Counted from the stretch's first letter, positions 1 to 8,452 are shown. The stretch: 64,000 nt of DNA from Agromyces sp. H66 (GCF_004959775.1 NZ_SJZG01000001.1:124001-188000), one strand, 5' to 3'. Numbers and translations are program-made. Notes: generated by a model not told the origin, from the letters alone.

Positions 1-135
1 GTCTACGGCGTCTTCGCCGCGACGATGCGCCGGCAGGTGATCGGCCGACCGCGAGTGATGGCGTGGCTGCGCCGCACCTTCGCCGCGACCTATGTGCTGC
101 TCGCCGGGCGGCTCGCCCTCGAGGCGAGGTCGTAG
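1..135 (+). CDS. LysE/RhtB-family amino-acid exporter, C-terminal end (partial)
   Basis: Only the last 44 codons lie in the window; the frame open from base 1 stops at TAG 133-135. The tail has a basic stretch (RRQ...RPRVMAWLRR) followed by a hydrophobic helix ending YVLLAGRLALE. This pattern is typical of the final membrane helix of LysE/RhtB transporters, which export amino acids or homoserine lactones across the cytoplasmic membrane. The substrate cannot be read from this fragment. The next gene starts 48 bases downstream behind its own promoter, so this gene probably ends a separate transcript. Confidence 0.6.
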   Translation, partial: VYGVFAATMRRQVIGRPRVMAWLRRTFAATYVLLAGRLALEARS

Positions 136-148
136 CGCAAATATCTAC

Positions 149-177
149 TTGCGTGTATATATACGACGGTGTATTCT
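149..177 (+). promoter_or_regulatory. Promoter with palindrome for the DUF998/ArsR operon
   Basis: A TTGCGT hexamer at 149-154 and TATTCT at 172-177 are 17 bp apart, and TATTCT lies exactly 6 nt before the ATG at 184, so the transcript is probably leaderless. The perfect 10-bp palindrome GTATATATAC at 155-164 sits between the two hexamers. A repressor bound there would block RNA polymerase. The ArsR-type regulator encoded second in this operon is the obvious candidate (inference). Confidence 0.5.
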
Positions 178-183
178 AACGTC

Positions 184-927
184 ATGACCACACACAGCGC
201 TCCAACACCAGCTCGCATCCGCCGCGTGCCCGCTGGGGTGGCCGTGCTCGGCGGCGTCGGATTCCTGGTGCTCTTCGTCGTCGCACATCTGGTGCAGCCC
301 GGCGTCGACCCCTCGTGGCAACCGCCGAGCGAGCTCGCGCTCGGGCCGTCGGGCTGGGTGATGACCATCGCATTCCTGGCGCTCGGCGCCGGGTGCGCCG
401 GGCTCGTCATCGCCCTCGCGTCGCAGGTCACGACCTGGCCCGGTCGCATCGCCCTGATCGCCCTCCTGCTCGCCGCGATCGGATGCCTCGTCGCCGCCGT
501 GTTCCCGGCCGACCCGGCGATCGCACCGCCCTCCGAGGCCACCCTCAGCGGCACCCTCCACTCGATCGGCCCCGTGCTCTTCGACGGGCTGCCACTGGCC
601 GCTGTCATCCTGGCGATCTCGCTGCCGCGGCGCAGCCCGCAGTGGCGCCGGCTCCGCCGGCTGCTCATCCTCGGCGCGGTGCTGACCGTCGTTGCCGCCC
701 TCCTGCTCACCGTGAGCCTGGGCGTGCTCATGTCGGAGGCCGGGCAGCTCGGACCCGACGTCCCGGTCGGCTGGCAGGGACGGTTCCTCCTGGCCGTCGA
801 CGCCGTGTGGATCGCCGCGCTCGGTGCCGCCGCGCTTCGGCTGCGGCGTCACGCCGACGCGGCCGATGACGAAGCGGCTGCGGCATCCGCTCGCCCGGCC
901 GCCGCGACCACCGGACGGCCCCGATGA
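184..927 (+). CDS. DUF998-family integral membrane protein
   Basis: This 247-residue protein has about six hydrophobic segments (roughly residues 15-35, 60-80, 87-107, 120-140, 160-182 and 195-215). The conserved outline matches DUF998 membrane proteins, whose biochemical role is unknown. ATG 184 is preferred over an in-frame upstream ATG because a TATTCT hexamer lies exactly 6 nt upstream of it. The stop overlaps the next start (ATGA at 924-927), which indicates translational coupling to the ArsR regulator. DUF998 genes often sit beside small transcription regulators, as here. The C-terminus is Ala/Asp-rich and probably cytoplasmic. Confidence 0.7.
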   Translation: MTTHSAPTPARIRRVPAGVAVLGGVGFLVLFVVAHLVQPGVDPSWQPPSELALGPSGWVMTIAFLALGAGCAGLVIALASQVTTWPGRIALIALLLAAIGCLVAAVFPADPAIAPPSEATLSGTLHSIGPVLFDGLPLAAVILAISLPRRSPQWRRLRRLLILGAVLTVVAALLLTVSLGVLMSEAGQLGPDVPVGWQGRFLLAVDAVWIAALGAAALRLRRHADAADDEAAAASARPAAATTGRPR

Positions 928-1286
928 GCGCCGCGACGAACGCCCCGGCGCTCGACCTCGAGGTGCTCACCGCGCTCGCGGAACCGAACCGGTTGCGCAT
1001 CGTCGAGCTGCTGCGCGAGGGGGGCCGACCCGTCGGCGAGATCGCCGAGACACTGTCGCTCCTCCAGCCGCAGACTTCGAGGCATCTCAGGATCCTCGCC
1101 GAGGCCGGCCTGGTGCGCGCCGACCGGCGGGCCCAGTCGCGCGTCTACCACCTGCTGCCGGCGCCGTTCCGGTCGCTGGAGGCGTGGCTCGACACGTTCG
1201 GCCAGGTCTGGGAGACCCGGGTCGACCGGCTCGACGCCTACCTCTTGGAGCTCGAGACGCAGGAGGGCGAGCCCGATGACGAGTAG
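924..1286 (+). CDS. ArsR-family winged-helix transcription regulator
   Basis: This 120-residue protein starts its winged helix near residue 10 (LEVLTALAEPNRLRIVELL). The recognition helix region, LLQPQTSRHLRILAEAGLV, is followed by a basic wing (RADRRAQSRVYHL), the usual ArsR order. The CxC-type metal ligands of arsenic or cadmium sensors are absent, so it is probably a non-metal ArsR of the kind found beside AHSA1/SRPBCC genes. It overlaps both the DUF998 gene (4 bp) and the AHSA1 gene (11 bp). It probably represses its own operon through the palindrome at 155-164. Confidence 0.85.
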   Translation: MSAATNAPALDLEVLTALAEPNRLRIVELLREGGRPVGEIAETLSLLQPQTSRHLRILAEAGLVRADRRAQSRVYHLLPAPFRSLEAWLDTFGQVWETRVDRLDAYLLELETQEGEPDDE

Positions 1287-1779
1287 GGTCACCAAGGACG
1301 TCGAGGGACGCCGGCTCATCGTCGAACGCGACTACGGGGCATCCGCCGACCTCGTGTGGCGCTGCTGGACCGAGGCGGCCCACCTGCGGCGCTGGTGGGG
1401 GCCGCACGGCTGGTTCGTCGACATCTTCGAGCTCGACGTGCGCCCGGGCGGGCTCTGGCGCTACCGGCTGCGCCCCGACGGCGAGCACGAGCTCGACGAT
1501 GAGCACTGGGGGAGGGCCGTGTACCGCGTCGTCGACGCGCCGCGCCGGCTGGAGTTCGACGACGCCGTCGCCGATCCCTCGGGCGTGCCCGTCGAGGGCA
1601 GTGAGATGCCGACGACCGTGGAGATCGGCGCCGAGGGCGGCCGGACGTCGGTCACGATCGTCGTCGCGTTCGCCGCAGCCGAGCAGCTCGAGGCGGCCGA
1701 GGCGATCGGCATGGTCGAGGGGTTCACCGACGCCCTCGAGCGACTCGAGGCCGCGCTCGCCGAGGCGGCGGACGCATGA
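1276..1779 (+). CDS. SRPBCC/AHSA1-domain protein
   Basis: This 167-residue protein has the AHSA1 (Aha1 C-terminal-like, SRPBCC fold) signature. An N-terminal strand (VERDYGASADLVWRCWTEAAHLRRWWGP) leads to a central FDDAV strand and a C-terminal long helix with EGFTDALERLEAAL. SRPBCC proteins bind hydrophobic ligands, but no ligand can be assigned here. It overlaps the ArsR gene by 11 bp. ArsR-AHSA1 pairs are a common actinobacterial arrangement in which the regulator controls the lipocalin-like partner. The alpha/beta hydrolase gene follows 61 bp downstream. Confidence 0.8.
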   Translation: MTSRVTKDVEGRRLIVERDYGASADLVWRCWTEAAHLRRWWGPHGWFVDIFELDVRPGGLWRYRLRPDGEHELDDEHWGRAVYRVVDAPRRLEFDDAVADPSGVPVEGSEMPTTVEIGAEGGRTSVTIVVAFAAAEQLEAAEAIGMVEGFTDALERLEAALAEAADA

Positions 1780-1840
1780 TCCCGCCTCGGTCGGCGACGC
1801 CGCGCGACGCACGAACCCTGTCCCGTCCAGGAACGGAGTG

Positions 1841-2692
1841 ATGACGATGAAGACGAAGACGGATGCCGCGACCGGCCGCGCCGAGGGAACGGTCGTCTCG
1901 GCCGACGGCACCACGATCGCGTACGAGCGATCGGGAGCCGGCCCGCTGGTCGTGCTCGTCGCGCAGGCCCTGTCGGACCGGTCCGACAACCGCCGGCTCG
2001 CCGCGTTCCTCGCGGCGTCGTTCACGGTCGTGAACTACGACCGCCGTGGACGCGGCGCCAGCACCGACGCGGGCGACTGGGCGATCGCCCGCGAGGTGGA
2101 GGACATCGAGGCGCTCATCGACGCGCACGGTGGAACGGCCGCGCTGTTCGGCGCCTCCTCCGGCGCGGTGCTCGCGCTCGACGCGGCGGCCGCGCTGCCC
2201 TCGAAGATCTCGCGCGTCGTCGCGTACGAGGCGCCGGTGATCGTCGACGACCGTCGCCCGCCGGTGCCCCGCGACCTCGCCGACCGCCTCTCCCGCCTGG
2301 TGGGCGAGGGGCGCGACGCGCAGGCCGTCGCCGAGTTCAACACGGCGGCGATCGGCGTATCGCGATCCATGGTGGCCGCGATGAGGCTCATGGTGCCGAT
2401 CTGGCGGTCGATGGTCGCGATGGCGCCGACCACGGTCTACGACGTGCGGCTGTGCGCCGGCCTGCAGGACGGCACGCCGCTCACCACCAGTCGGTGGGCG
2501 GCGCTCGACGTGCCGGCGCTCGTGCTCGTGGGCGGCAGGGGCGAGCCGTTCATGCAGAGCGGGGGCGCGGCGCTCGCGGCGCACGTCGGCGCGGAGCACC
2601 AGGTCGTTCCCGGCGCGCATCACGCGACGCCCATGATGAAGCCGGCGATGCTCGTGCCGGTGCTGAGCCGGTTCCTCGCGGGTCACGCCTGA
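1841..2692 (+). CDS. Alpha/beta-fold hydrolase
   Basis: This is a 283-residue alpha/beta hydrolase. The nucleophile elbow is GASSG (Ser near residue 107 in LFGASSGAVLALDAAAA) and the catalytic His is in PGAHHATPMM near the C-terminus. An FTVVNYDRRGRGAS strand precedes the lid region. The frame is open further upstream, but ATG 1841 follows a purine-rich GGAACGGAG site and lies beyond the AHSA1 stop, so it is the best start. It probably belongs to the ArsR-controlled operon. The substrate is unknown; small esters or lactones are usual for the fold. Confidence 0.8.
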   Translation: MTMKTKTDAATGRAEGTVVSADGTTIAYERSGAGPLVVLVAQALSDRSDNRRLAAFLAASFTVVNYDRRGRGASTDAGDWAIAREVEDIEALIDAHGGTAALFGASSGAVLALDAAAALPSKISRVVAYEAPVIVDDRRPPVPRDLADRLSRLVGEGRDAQAVAEFNTAAIGVSRSMVAAMRLMVPIWRSMVAMAPTTVYDVRLCAGLQDGTPLTTSRWAALDVPALVLVGGRGEPFMQSGGAALAAHVGAEHQVVPGAHHATPMMKPAMLVPVLSRFLAGHA

Positions 2693-2774
2693 GCCGAACG
2701 ATCGATGCCCACGTCGGCGGTGACCGCCGCTTCGTCCTGCGCGAGAATGGACGTCGACGCGAAGGGGTTTCGAC

Positions 2775-3254
2775 ATGGGTGATCACCCGATCGGTTCGAC
2801 GACGGATGCCACGACGCCGACGAACCCGGATGTGCCTGCCGCCGCGCACGAGCCCGGACATCACGCCATCGGCTGTCCCGAGTGCTTCGAGGAGCTGCAG
2901 CGAAACCACGACTGGTGGAAGGCGCGGCCCGAGGGGTCGCGGCTCGTCGGCCTCGTGGTGCCGCGCGACGACATGCCGCCGATCCTCGAGCAGCGCAACG
3001 ACCTGACGCGGTTCGGCGTGCAGATCCTCGACTTCCGGTATCCCACGCCCGAGGTGCCCGAGTCGTGGGAGCAGCGCCTCGCCCGCCTGTTCGAGACGCT
3101 CCGGGCGGGCGACGTGCTCGTGGTCGTGAACGAGCGTGCGCTCGGGCGAACGTCCGACGAGGTCGCGCGCACCATCCGCACGCTTCGCCGGCACAACCTC
3201 GTGGTCAAGGTGCTGAGCCATGGCGCGCCGCACCTGGAGGATGCTCGGGCATGA
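2775..3254 (+). CDS. Small protein with a resolvase-like domain lacking the catalytic serine
   Basis: This 159-residue protein has a Cys/His-containing N-terminal stretch (GHHAIGCPECFEEL). Residues 55-150 resemble a serine-recombinase catalytic domain: a VGLVVP strand, a GVQILDF segment, then RAGDVLVVVNERALGRTSDEV followed by a helix and strand. The segment that should carry the catalytic Ser (YxRVS in resolvases) reads VVPRDDMPP here, so strand-exchange activity is unlikely. An AAGGGG ribosome site lies 8 nt before the ATG. The stop overlaps the start of the AlkZ-like gene (ATGA), so the two are probably produced together. The family assignment rests on pattern only. Confidence 0.6.
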   Translation: MGDHPIGSTTDATTPTNPDVPAAAHEPGHHAIGCPECFEELQRNHDWWKARPEGSRLVGLVVPRDDMPPILEQRNDLTRFGVQILDFRYPTPEVPESWEQRLARLFETLRAGDVLVVVNERALGRTSDEVARTIRTLRRHNLVVKVLSHGAPHLEDARA

Positions 3255-4321
3255 CCTCCGATCGCGACATCGCACGCTGGCGACTGCACTCGCAACTGCT
3301 CGCCGCCCCGGTCGCGGGTGCGGAGCAGGTGGTGTCCTCGCTGCTCGCCGTGCAGGCGGAGAATCCGTCGCAATCGGCATGGGCGGTGGCCACGCGCACC
3401 GCCGCGCCCCGCCACGACGACCTCGCCGAGGCGATCGCGAGCGGCCGCGTGCTGCGCACCCACGTGCTGCGGCCGACCTGGCACTACGTGCACGCGGATG
3501 ACGCGGGGTGGCTGCTCGAACTCACCGCGCCGAGGGTGCTGCCGGTCGTCGACCAGCAGTTGCGGCCGATGGCCGAACGGATGTCGCAACTGACCGATGC
3601 CGTGATGTCGATCCTCGCGGAGAGCCCCGACCGCACGCGGGGCGACCTCGCCGACGCGCTGGCCGAGCGCGGGATGGACGTCACGGGCCAGCAGCTCATG
3701 CTGCTGCTCGCGGGCCTCGAACTGCGCGCGCAGGTGTGCAGCGGCGTGCCGCGCGACGGCGAGCACACGTACGCGCTGTTCGCCGATCGGGTGCCCGACC
3801 CGCGGCGGCTCGACCGCGATGAGGCCCTCGCCGAGCTCGCCGTGCGGTACTTCACGTCGCACGGTCCCGCCACCGAGCGGGATCTCGCCTACTGGGCCAC
3901 GCTCACCCTGACCGACGTGCGCCGCGGGATCGCGGGCGCCGCCGACCGGCTCGCCTCGTTCGAGCACGACGGACGCACGTTCTGGCACGCACCCGGCGGC
4001 GGCGCCCCCGATTCCGTCGACCCGGCCGGTCACCTGCTGCAGCTGCTCGACGAGATGTACCGCGGCTACCAGGATTCACGCATGGTGATCGACGCCGATG
4101 GGCTCGCGCCGCGTGGCCGCGAGACCGCCATCGGCATCGCCCTGGTCGACGCCCAGCTCGTCGCCGGCATGCGGCGTACGGTCACCGCGAAGGCGGTCAC
4201 GTTCGCGCTGCACCCGCTGCGCGACCTGCGTCGGCGCGAGCTGGACTCCATTCACGATGCCGCCGGCCGCTACGCCGACTACCTCGGCGTGGAGCCCCGG
4301 GTCGAGGTCGTCGAGAGCTGA
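3251..4321 (+). CDS. Winged-helix DNA-binding protein of the AlkZ/YcaQ-like family
   Basis: This 356-residue protein has the outline of the HTH_42 family, which includes the AlkZ/YcaQ glycosylases that unhook interstrand crosslinks. The N-terminal helix pair is ARWRLHSQLL...VVSSLLAVQAENP, followed by RTHVLRPTWHYVHADDAGWLLELT, LLAGLELRAQVCSG and a C-terminal beta domain. The family's catalytic Gln motif near LLAVQAE reads QAE here rather than the frequent QxQ, so glycosylase activity is uncertain. ATG 3251 overlaps the upstream stop. Many actinobacteria carry such genes without a known role; DNA repair is the most likely area. Confidence 0.75.
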   Translation: MTSDRDIARWRLHSQLLAAPVAGAEQVVSSLLAVQAENPSQSAWAVATRTAAPRHDDLAEAIASGRVLRTHVLRPTWHYVHADDAGWLLELTAPRVLPVVDQQLRPMAERMSQLTDAVMSILAESPDRTRGDLADALAERGMDVTGQQLMLLLAGLELRAQVCSGVPRDGEHTYALFADRVPDPRRLDRDEALAELAVRYFTSHGPATERDLAYWATLTLTDVRRGIAGAADRLASFEHDGRTFWHAPGGGAPDSVDPAGHLLQLLDEMYRGYQDSRMVIDADGLAPRGRETAIGIALVDAQLVAGMRRTVTAKAVTFALHPLRDLRRRELDSIHDAAGRYADYLGVEPRVEVVES

Positions 4322-4426
4322 CGGGTCTCCGCACGAATCTGCCGGGTGCGGGATCTCGGCGGCCAGGGGGCCGAGTCGGTGCCGCCTCGATGCGCGGGCG
4401 TGTGACCGCGGTCGAGGGCAGACACG

Positions 4427-5002
4427 TCAACCCAGCTTCGCGAGGAAGTCGAGCACGCGCTGCGTGAGGAGCTTCGTCGCGTCGGCGTCGTAGCTCGGCA
4501 GGCTGGAGTCGGCGAAGTAGTGCTGGTCGCCGGGGTAGAGGAAGAGCTCGGCGTCGTCGGCCGACTCGACGAGGTCGCGGGCGGCGTCGACGTCGCCCTC
4601 CTCCATGAAGATCGGATCGGCGTCCATCCCGTGGACCTGCGCCGGCACGCCGGCCGGCCACTCGCCGAACTCCGCGACGGGGACGCAGGAGGAGAAGAAC
4701 AGCGCGCCCTGTGCGCCGGTACGGTTCTGGGCGAGCCATTGCGCGGGCATGACGCCGAGCGAGAACCCGGCGTAGACGAGTTCGTTCGGCAGCGACTCGG
4801 CCGCGCGCTCGCCGCGTGCCATGATCTCACCCCAGCCGACGTCGCCGGCGTAGGCGACACCCGCTTCGATGGTGTCGAAGGTGCGGCCCTCGAAGAGGTC
4901 GGGCGCGTGCACGGTGTGGCCCGCCTGACGCAACTCATTCGCGAAGGCGTCGAACCCATCGGTGGGCCCCAGTGCGTGGTGGAAGAGCAGTACCTCGGCC
5001 AT
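4427..5002 (-). CDS. Dienelactone hydrolase family protein
   Basis: This 191-residue hydrolase begins MAEVLLFHHALGPTDGF behind a GGGAGG ribosome site. It has the nucleophile elbow GFSLG (Ser near residue 76), DADPIF with the acid, and GDQHYF with the catalytic His. Classical dienelactone hydrolases use Cys; a Ser at that place suggests a general carboxylesterase. The upstream open frame to 5155 is rejected because only ATG 5002 has a good ribosome site. It converges with the AlkZ-like gene, and no clear terminator is visible in the 105-bp gap. Confidence 0.8.
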   Translation of the reverse strand: MAEVLLFHHALGPTDGFDAFANELRQAGHTVHAPDLFEGRTFDTIEAGVAYAGDVGWGEIMARGERAAESLPNELVYAGFSLGVMPAQWLAQNRTGAQGALFFSSCVPVAEFGEWPAGVPAQVHGMDADPIFMEEGDVDAARDLVESADDAELFLYPGDQHYFADSSLPSYDADATKLLTQRVLDFLAKLG

Positions 5003-5060
5003 CGTTCCTCCCGGCGTGCACCCCATTGTGCACCCGACCACCGACGGTGCACCGACCCGC

Positions 5061-5459
5061 TCACTCCGAGACGCGCACGCTCGTGACGCGAAGCACCTCG
5101 CCGTCGGACCGGACCATGCACCGGAGCGCGGCATGATGGTCGGCGCCGGCGTCATCCAAGAAGGTCACGGTGCCCGACACGCGCTGGGCGTCGCCCGCCG
5201 TGGTGAGCTGCAACGATCGGGCCACATCGATGTCGGAATGCCCGCGTGATTCGAGGTGCACCGTCACGGCCGAACCGCACAGGGCCTCGGGGGTCGCCGG
5301 TGGCGACGATCCCGCCGCCATGAGGCTCGCGACCACGGCCGTGCCGCCCGCGACGACGGCGACGGGCACCGCGATACGCGCCCACGGCGGGATGCGATCG
5401 AACCACGCTGATGCTGTGGTGGGCCCCTCGAGGGCGGGCCTGCCGGATTCGGGTGTCAT
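5061..5459 (-). CDS. Hypothetical membrane-anchored secreted protein
   Basis: This is an unrecognised 132-residue protein. About 25 polar residues precede one membrane helix (ARIAVPVAVVAGGTAVVASLMA). An extracytoplasmic domain of about 85 residues follows, with two Cys (ALCGS and ALRCMV) that could form a disulfide. The domain alternates hydrophobic and polar residues, as in a small beta-sandwich. ATG 5459 is chosen because TAGCTT lies 7 nt upstream, consistent with a leaderless transcript. It is divergent from the lipoprotein gene at 5637. Function unknown. Confidence 0.55.
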   Translation of the reverse strand: MTPESGRPALEGPTTASAWFDRIPPWARIAVPVAVVAGGTAVVASLMAAGSSPPATPEALCGSAVTVHLESRGHSDIDVARSLQLTTAGDAQRVSGTVTFLDDAGADHHAALRCMVRSDGEVLRVTSVRVSE

Positions 5460-5636
5460 GGGCGTGAAGCTACGCGTGCCGGGTCGGCGCGGCATCCGTG
5501 TGCCGCACGGATCTTGGCGCGGCCCGACCGAGGTCGACGGGGCGATCGGGCGATCGAGGGCGCGAGCCGACGCGGATGTCGCGATCGTGCGCGATCCTCG
5601 GTCCTCCAACCGGCGATGGCCGGATAGGTTCGTGGC

Positions 5637-6758
5637 GTGCGCCAGAACATCGCCGTCGCCGTCACGGCGTTCGCCCTCCTGTCGGCCCTGACCGGATGCT
5701 CCGTGCCCGCCCCCGTGGCGACGCCCACACCGACCGCGTCGCCGGAACCGACGCCCGCGGCATCCGGCCCACTCACCTGCGACGACCTCGTGACCGTCGA
5801 CCTCGTGGCCGCGGCGCTCGAGGGTGCCGACGGCGTGCCGGTCGAACCGGTCGCCGCAGCGAATCGGCTCGACGTCTTCGACGCCGTGCTGCTCGAGGGT
5901 GCGGGCGGCCTGCCCTGTTCGTGGCGGGTCGGCGGCGGCATGCCGGAGTACAACGCGCCGAGCGACTGGGCCTACCTGCGCATCGACGTGCTGCCCGGGG
6001 CTGCCGACCAGTGGGTCCCCATCCAGCTCGGTGATGCGCCATCGGACGTGACCCGGGAGATCGCGGGCGTCGAGGCATCCGTCGCGGGCGGCGACCCCGG
6101 GTGGTCGATCTCGGCGCCGGTCGGCGACAGCTGGGTGGTCGCGAGCATCAGCGCTGCCGCGCTGACCTCGACCGGCGGCCGGTTCGCCGGGCTGGGCGCC
6201 GACGTGATCGTCGACCGCCTGGCCGACGTGGCGGAGGCCGCGTTCACGACGCTGCAGCAGGCGACGCCCGACCAGCTCGACTGGCCGGCCCTCGAGCTCC
6301 GACAGGCGGATGCGATCTGCAACGGCGGACTCGACGAGCAGGGCATCGTGGCTGCGTTGCAGCTGCCGGCCGGCGCGGTCGTCGAGTACACCGCGTCGGA
6401 CCCGACCACCGAGCCGCCGATGTCGTTCGCCGGGGCGGTCGGTGCTGCGGCGCGCGCGTTCACGTGCGAACTCGAGGCCGATGACGGGACGCAGCTCTGG
6501 TGGCTCACGATCACGGCGGCGCGCGGCCTCTCACCGCTCTTCGATCGCTACAGCGAACCCGATGCGGATGTCGCGCTGAGCCCGCTCGAGCTCGCCGATG
6601 CGCCCCGGGACGCGGAGGCACTGGTCATCGGCAGCGGCAGTGGCAGTGGCGACGGACGCGCGTCGACCGTGTACCTGAGCCTCGGCGGCACGCTGTACGA
6701 GATCCAGGGCGACCGCGCCCCGGAGGTCGCGCAGGCGATCGTCGCGCAGACGTACTGA
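5637..6758 (+). CDS. Predicted lipoprotein of unknown function
   Basis: This 373-residue protein has a lipoprotein signal peptide: short basic start, hydrophobic core and lipobox LTGC with Cys near residue 22, then a Pro/Thr/Ala linker. It should be anchored to the outer face of the membrane. The body contains two similar-sized halves, each opening with a Cys motif (LTCDDLV near 46 and AICNGGL near 226) and each followed by a second Cys (LPCSW, FTCEL). A duplicated disulfide-bonded domain is therefore likely. GTG 5637 is supported by TAGGTT exactly 6 nt upstream. No catalytic motif was recognised. Confidence 0.7.
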   Translation: MRQNIAVAVTAFALLSALTGCSVPAPVATPTPTASPEPTPAASGPLTCDDLVTVDLVAAALEGADGVPVEPVAAANRLDVFDAVLLEGAGGLPCSWRVGGGMPEYNAPSDWAYLRIDVLPGAADQWVPIQLGDAPSDVTREIAGVEASVAGGDPGWSISAPVGDSWVVASISAAALTSTGGRFAGLGADVIVDRLADVAEAAFTTLQQATPDQLDWPALELRQADAICNGGLDEQGIVAALQLPAGAVVEYTASDPTTEPPMSFAGAVGAAARAFTCELEADDGTQLWWLTITAARGLSPLFDRYSEPDADVALSPLELADAPRDAEALVIGSGSGSGDGRASTVYLSLGGTLYEIQGDRAPEVAQAIVAQTY

Positions 6759-6790
6759 TCCGCCGGCGCCTCGCCCGTGGGGCGCCGCGA

Positions 6791-7030
6791 CGAGCCTCGG
6801 GCGGTGGCATCGCGAGCCTCGCGGGGCGCCATGGCGAGCATCGGGCGGTGCCATGGCGAGCGTCGGGCGGTGCCATGGCGAGCCCGGGTGGTGCCATGGC
6901 AAGCCCGGGTGGTGCCATGGCGAGCCCGGGTGGTGCCATGGCGAGCCCGGGCGCGCCACGGCGAGCCTCGGGCGACAGCACGGCGAGCCTCGGGTGCGCT
7001 CGGGGCGAGCCCTGGGCGGTGCCCCGGCGT
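6791..7030. repeat. Degenerate 21-22 bp tandem repeat (about 11 units)
   Basis: Tandem units of the form CGAGCCCGGGTGGTGCCATGG (21 bp) or CGAGCATCGGGCGGTGCCATGG (22 bp) fill the space between the lipoprotein gene and the HNH gene. The four central units are nearly identical; the flanking ones diverge progressively. Each central unit contains the palindromes CCCGGG and CCATGG. Units are contiguous with no spacers. The array reads open in several frames on both strands, but those frames show only Gly/Pro/Trp/His repeats and no start signal, so I treat it as non-coding. Confidence 0.85.
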
Positions 7031-7036
7031 GCCGTG

Positions 7037-8452
7037 TCATGCCGCCCTGCCCTCACGCACCTCGAATCGTGCGCGGCCGCCGAGTCGTGGAACCTGCTCG
7101 GGGTCGATGTGTGGTGGCGGGGTGAACCAGATCTCGGATGGGTTCGCGTGGATTTGCCATCCGTCGCGGTGGATCATGTGGTGGCAGGGAGTGCAGAGGA
7201 GGACTCCGTTGGTGAGGTCGGTGGGGCCGGTGTCGCGTTCCCACCAGTTGATGTGGTGTGCGTCGACGTAGGTGATGTTCTGACCGCAGGACGCGCAGCC
7301 GCCGTCGCGTTCGGCGAGCGCGAGTCTCTGGGCTTTGGTGAAGAGGCGGGCGGTTCTGCCGAGGTCGAGGGGGAGGCTGTCGCCGCCGAGGACGGCGGGG
7401 ATGAGTTCGGCGTCGGCGGACATGCGCCTGGCGGTGCGGGCGGAGATGGGTTGGTCGATGCCGTCGATGCGTGCGTGCCCGAGCCCGGTAATGAGGGTGT
7501 CGTGGTCGAGGCGCACCACGACCGTGGTCTTCGCGAGCGGGGTGAGGGTCTGCTCGCACCCCAGGGAGTGGCGGCAGATGGCGGCGAGGGCGTCGGCCTG
7601 GATCTGCGGGATCGACCGTCGGTCGTCCACGACCGGTGCCGGGCCGGGTTCGCCGGGTTCGCGGTGGCGGAGGGTGTCGGTGACGAGGGCTTCGATCGCG
7701 GTCTTGATGGGGGCGGCGGTTTCGGGGTCGAGGCGGGCGTGCAGGTGCAGCATGCCGTGCCCGTCTTCACGGATCGTGAGGGACCGCTCCATGCGGAGGT
7801 GTTCTTCGCGCGGTTCGACGCCGTCGGGATCGAGCCGCGCTTCGGCCTCGCGGACCCCGCGGTTGAGCAGGTCGAGCGGAACCCGTGCGGCGAGGTCGAC
7901 GAGCGCCGCTTCCACGATGTCGGCCTTGGACGAGACGGCCCTCGCTGATGCGCGGTCGAGCATCTGGGTGATCGCGGATGCCGCCTCGACACCGATGCGA
8001 CCAGATTCCAGGGCTGCGGCGACGTGCGGGTGCCGCGACGGCAGCCGCTCACCGGTGAACGTCTGCCGCTGCGCGGTGGCGGTGCCGACGGCGATCAGTC
8101 GCTGTGCGTCGGCGCGGGACGCCCCGGTGGACGCGGCGATCAGCCGGGCCGGGTTGTGGAAGCCGTGCGCTTTCGCGAGCCCGACATCGCCGAACTCGGG
8201 CCCGGATCGTTTCGTGACCTCGGCGGCGACCGTGGCGAGCAGCACCTCGATGTCGCGGCGCGTCTTCGCGAGCGCGTCGGTGACCTGCACGAGCCCGGCG
8301 TCGCTCATCTGCTCGATCTCGACCTGCGCAGCGCCGCCGATGGCACCGAACGCGGGCATCGAGCCCGCCCACACCTCACGCAGCGCCGCGACGTCACGCT
8401 CGAGCGCGACCAACGCCAACGGCACCTGCTGCTGGTGCGGGGGCTGTTCCAT
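7037..8452 (-). CDS. DUF222/13E12-type HNH endonuclease
   Basis: This 471-residue protein has an N-terminal helical DUF222 (13E12 repeat) region over about residues 10-330. The C-terminal HNH nuclease domain has CASCG, then DAHHINWW, a second Cys pair (CTPC) and HHMIHRDGW, consistent with a treble-clef metal site plus catalytic His. The family is multicopy and mobile-like in actinobacteria, and its physiological role is unresolved. ATG 8452 is used because conserved sequence begins just after it and an AGGA site precedes it. Its 3' end abuts the tandem repeat. Confidence 0.85.
   Translation of the reverse strand: MEQPPHQQQVPLALVALERDVAALREVWAGSMPAFGAIGGAAQVEIEQMSDAGLVQVTDALAKTRRDIEVLLATVAAEVTKRSGPEFGDVGLAKAHGFHNPARLIAASTGASRADAQRLIAVGTATAQRQTFTGERLPSRHPHVAAALESGRIGVEAASAITQMLDRASARAVSSKADIVEAALVDLAARVPLDLLNRGVREAEARLDPDGVEPREEHLRMERSLTIREDGHGMLHLHARLDPETAAPIKTAIEALVTDTLRHREPGEPGPAPVVDDRRSIPQIQADALAAICRHSLGCEQTLTPLAKTTVVVRLDHDTLITGLGHARIDGIDQPISARTARRMSADAELIPAVLGGDSLPLDLGRTARLFTKAQRLALAERDGGCASCGQNITYVDAHHINWWERDTGPTDLTNGVLLCTPCHHMIHRDGWQIHANPSEIWFTPPPHIDPEQVPRLGGRARFEVREGRAA

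Noticed and set aside
6791-7030. CRISPR array
   Set aside because: The repeated units are contiguous and degenerate with no unique spacers, and no cas genes are present.
6853-7125. Gly/Trp/His repeat proteins read from the minisatellite on either strand
   Set aside because: Frames are open only because the unit length is a multiple of three; no start signal, no flanking conserved domain.
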